Shown: one piece after another, positions 28,169 to 29,220 of the stretch
How positions within the stretch are numbered: position 1 is the stretch's first letter
Layout of the letters: each line of letters starts with the position of its first letter
Source: Baffinella frigidus
Lineage: Eukaryota > Cryptophyceae > Cryptomonadales > Baffinellaceae
Reading direction: 5' to 3'
Length of the DNA: 29,220 nucleotides
Assembly (NCBI GenBank): GCA_026770585.1
Contig: MU646306.1
Span: 1,728,202 to 1,757,421, forward strand
The notes under the pieces: generated by a model
What the model was told of the DNA's origin: nothing
Databases searched by the model: none
The model's input: the letters and a program-made list of their open reading frames with translations, nothing else
Made by a program: the position numbers and the translations under genes

Positions 28169-28307
28169 TTATCAGGGGAAACATATTTTTCTTTCATTTG
28201 ATGGCAACGAAAATTACTACACAAATGCTTTAATATTACTAATAAGAATGAATTGTGTGGTAATTTTCGTTGCATCACATGAAAGAAAAATAGGTTTCCC
28301 TGGATAA
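28169..28307. mobile_element. MITE-like element, 139 bp, arms about 57 bp
   Basis: TTATCAGGGGAAACATATTT, then TTCTTTCATTTGATG, then CAACGAAAATTACTACACAA pair with the reverse complement arm ending at 28307, leaving only a short AT-rich centre. It lies in the E16-E17 intron, is AT-rich and has no coding capacity. Confidence 0.85.
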
Positions 28308-28444
28308 AATCCGCAAGACCCAACCGACAGCCATCCTCAACTTCCCATGCCTGGTTTTGAGACCGTCTCAAAAACGTCACATCCGTTTTCGGATTGATCT
28401 AATTAAAAAAATGAAGTGTTGAACCCACCGTCTCACGCTCACAG

Positions 28445-28591
28445 GTGTTCTGCAAGGTAGGCTCCGGCGTGGGCGTGGACGTGATCGCGCTGGTCATCAC
28501 GGCGGGTGCTGTCCCCGGGTCACACGCGGATGCAGTTGACTACGATCCGCCTGCAATCACCGAAATCTATGCGGCCAACGCCCCGACCACG
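28445..28591 (+). CDS. Large modular surface protein, exon E17 (end of IPT repeat 28, start of 29)
   Basis: After CTCACAG it reads VFCKVGSGVGVDVIALVITA, then GSHADAVDYDPPAITEIYA and ANAPTT. The first half supplies the second cysteine and closing strand of repeat 28, the last part opens the next repeat. The donor is ACCACG|GTCTCT (phase 0), followed at once by a (CT)n run. Confidence 0.8.
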
Positions 28592-29058
28592 GTCTCTCTC
28601 TCTCTCTCTCTCTCTCTCCCGTCTCCCGGTGCCGTCTCTCATTCCGCCCGGCCTGAGTGAATCTACGTTGGGGTCCTCATAACCTTGCATCCTTAGGTGC
28701 ACCAACCACGGTGCTGTCTCCCCGACGCCCCGTGAGAGATCCGAGTCGAAAGTCTGCGCGCGGTTTTTGAGGTGTTTGTAAAAAAGGTACAAGGAGCTCC
28801 CTGTATTCTCGCTGAGCTCCAGCGCACCACGCAGGGCCCCTGTAGGGGAGGGTGGAGCCCACGTTGTGTACGGAAATCAAAGCCGATTCCGATAGGATTT
28901 TGTTTTCGAAGCTAGAATTACCGAGAGAGATCCTCGTCCTTGAGGCCTCCCGCGTCCGTGTTAAGATATCACCGAAGCGAGCACGATTCCTCTCTGATCA
29001 CGTTGGAAGGCTGAACACGTCCCTTGGGGGTTTTCAATGATCGCTGCTCCTCTCACAG
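28592..29058 (+). other. Intron E17-E18
   Basis: It starts with (TC)n at 28592-28618 and is otherwise unique sequence without a recognisable exon. It ends with CTCTCACAG. Confidence 0.65.
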
Positions 29059-29131
29059 GGCGCCATGCACTCAAGCGTTCACGGGTCCAACTTTGGTCCG
29101 TACGAATCGAGCCTCGGCGGTGCCATCGGCG
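29059..29131 (+). CDS. Large modular surface protein, 73-nt exon E18 (IPT repeat 29, runs on beyond the window)
   Basis: GAMHSSVHGSNFGPYESSLG then GAIGG continues ANAPTT from E17 into a further IPT-like repeat (V.GSNFG..). The donor is ATCGGCG|GTACCTG (phase 1), and a CCCTGAA/CCCTCAA intron begins at once. The gene continues past the right edge. Confidence 0.75.
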
Positions 29132-29185
29132 GTACCTGAACCCTGAACCTTGAACTCTAAACTTGAAAACCCTCAACCATGAACC

Positions 29186-29217
<32 letters not shown>

Positions 29218-29220
29218 ACC
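29132..29220 (+). repeat. Start of a CCCTCAA-type repeat intron
   Basis: GTACCTGAACCCTGAACC followed by CCCTCAA units to the window end. It has the same form as the introns at 11546-18148. Confidence 0.85.

Overview
This is a eukaryotic nuclear window. It has multi-exon genes with GT-AG introns, GC-rich exons, many short inverted-repeat elements, and large amounts of degenerate TTTAGGG/CCCTAAA (plant-type telomere) repeat inside introns and between genes. The modular IPT/TIG-like plus LamG-like protein, a PH-domain ion-channel-like gene and TTTAGGG-type repeats fit a unicellular alga. A green prasinophyte of the Pyramimonas/Cymbomonas kind, a cryptophyte or a dinoflagellate are all possible, and I cannot decide the lineage from sequence alone. 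No rRNA, tRNA, CRISPR array or prokaryote-type operon was seen.

Left part (1-2114, minus strand): three exons join in frame into part of a membrane protein. A PH-like domain (exon 1290-2114) is followed by transmembrane segment S1 (exon 892-956) and S2 (exon 110-215) of a voltage-gated-channel-like ion-transport domain. The gene runs off the left edge.

Middle (2115-9400): no confident gene. It holds a 478-bp inverted-repeat element, 2.3 kb of degenerate TTTAGGG repeat, a ~90-bp tandem repeat interrupted by a MITE-like element, a TTAGGGG block, purine-rich satellite and a perfect 28-bp-arm palindrome. A possible signal-peptide exon lies at 8331.

Right part (about 9403 to the right edge, plus strand): one very large gene for a presumably secreted or surface modular protein, reconstructed here from at least 17 exons whose reading frames join. 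Domain order: two IPT/TIG-like repeats (9403-12150), a Cys/Gly-rich region (12150-13800 or beyond), a LamG/concanavalin-like domain (16583-18180), then a 7.1-kb exon with 26 complete IPT-like repeats and the start of a 27th, then further IPT-like repeats split across small exons to the window end. Inside the 7.1-kb exon a nine-repeat block (order ABCD-ABCD-E) is duplicated in tandem.

The most unusual feature is the introns. Several consist almost wholly of degenerate CCCTAAA heptamers running from a few bases after the donor GT to the acceptor AG. Their orientation is nearly always CCCTAAA on the sense strand, on both genes, so the tract lacks AG and GT. At three of these introns the 4-5 bases starting with the donor GT recur at the start of the next exon, as expected if telomere-like DNA was inserted with a short target duplication and became an intron.
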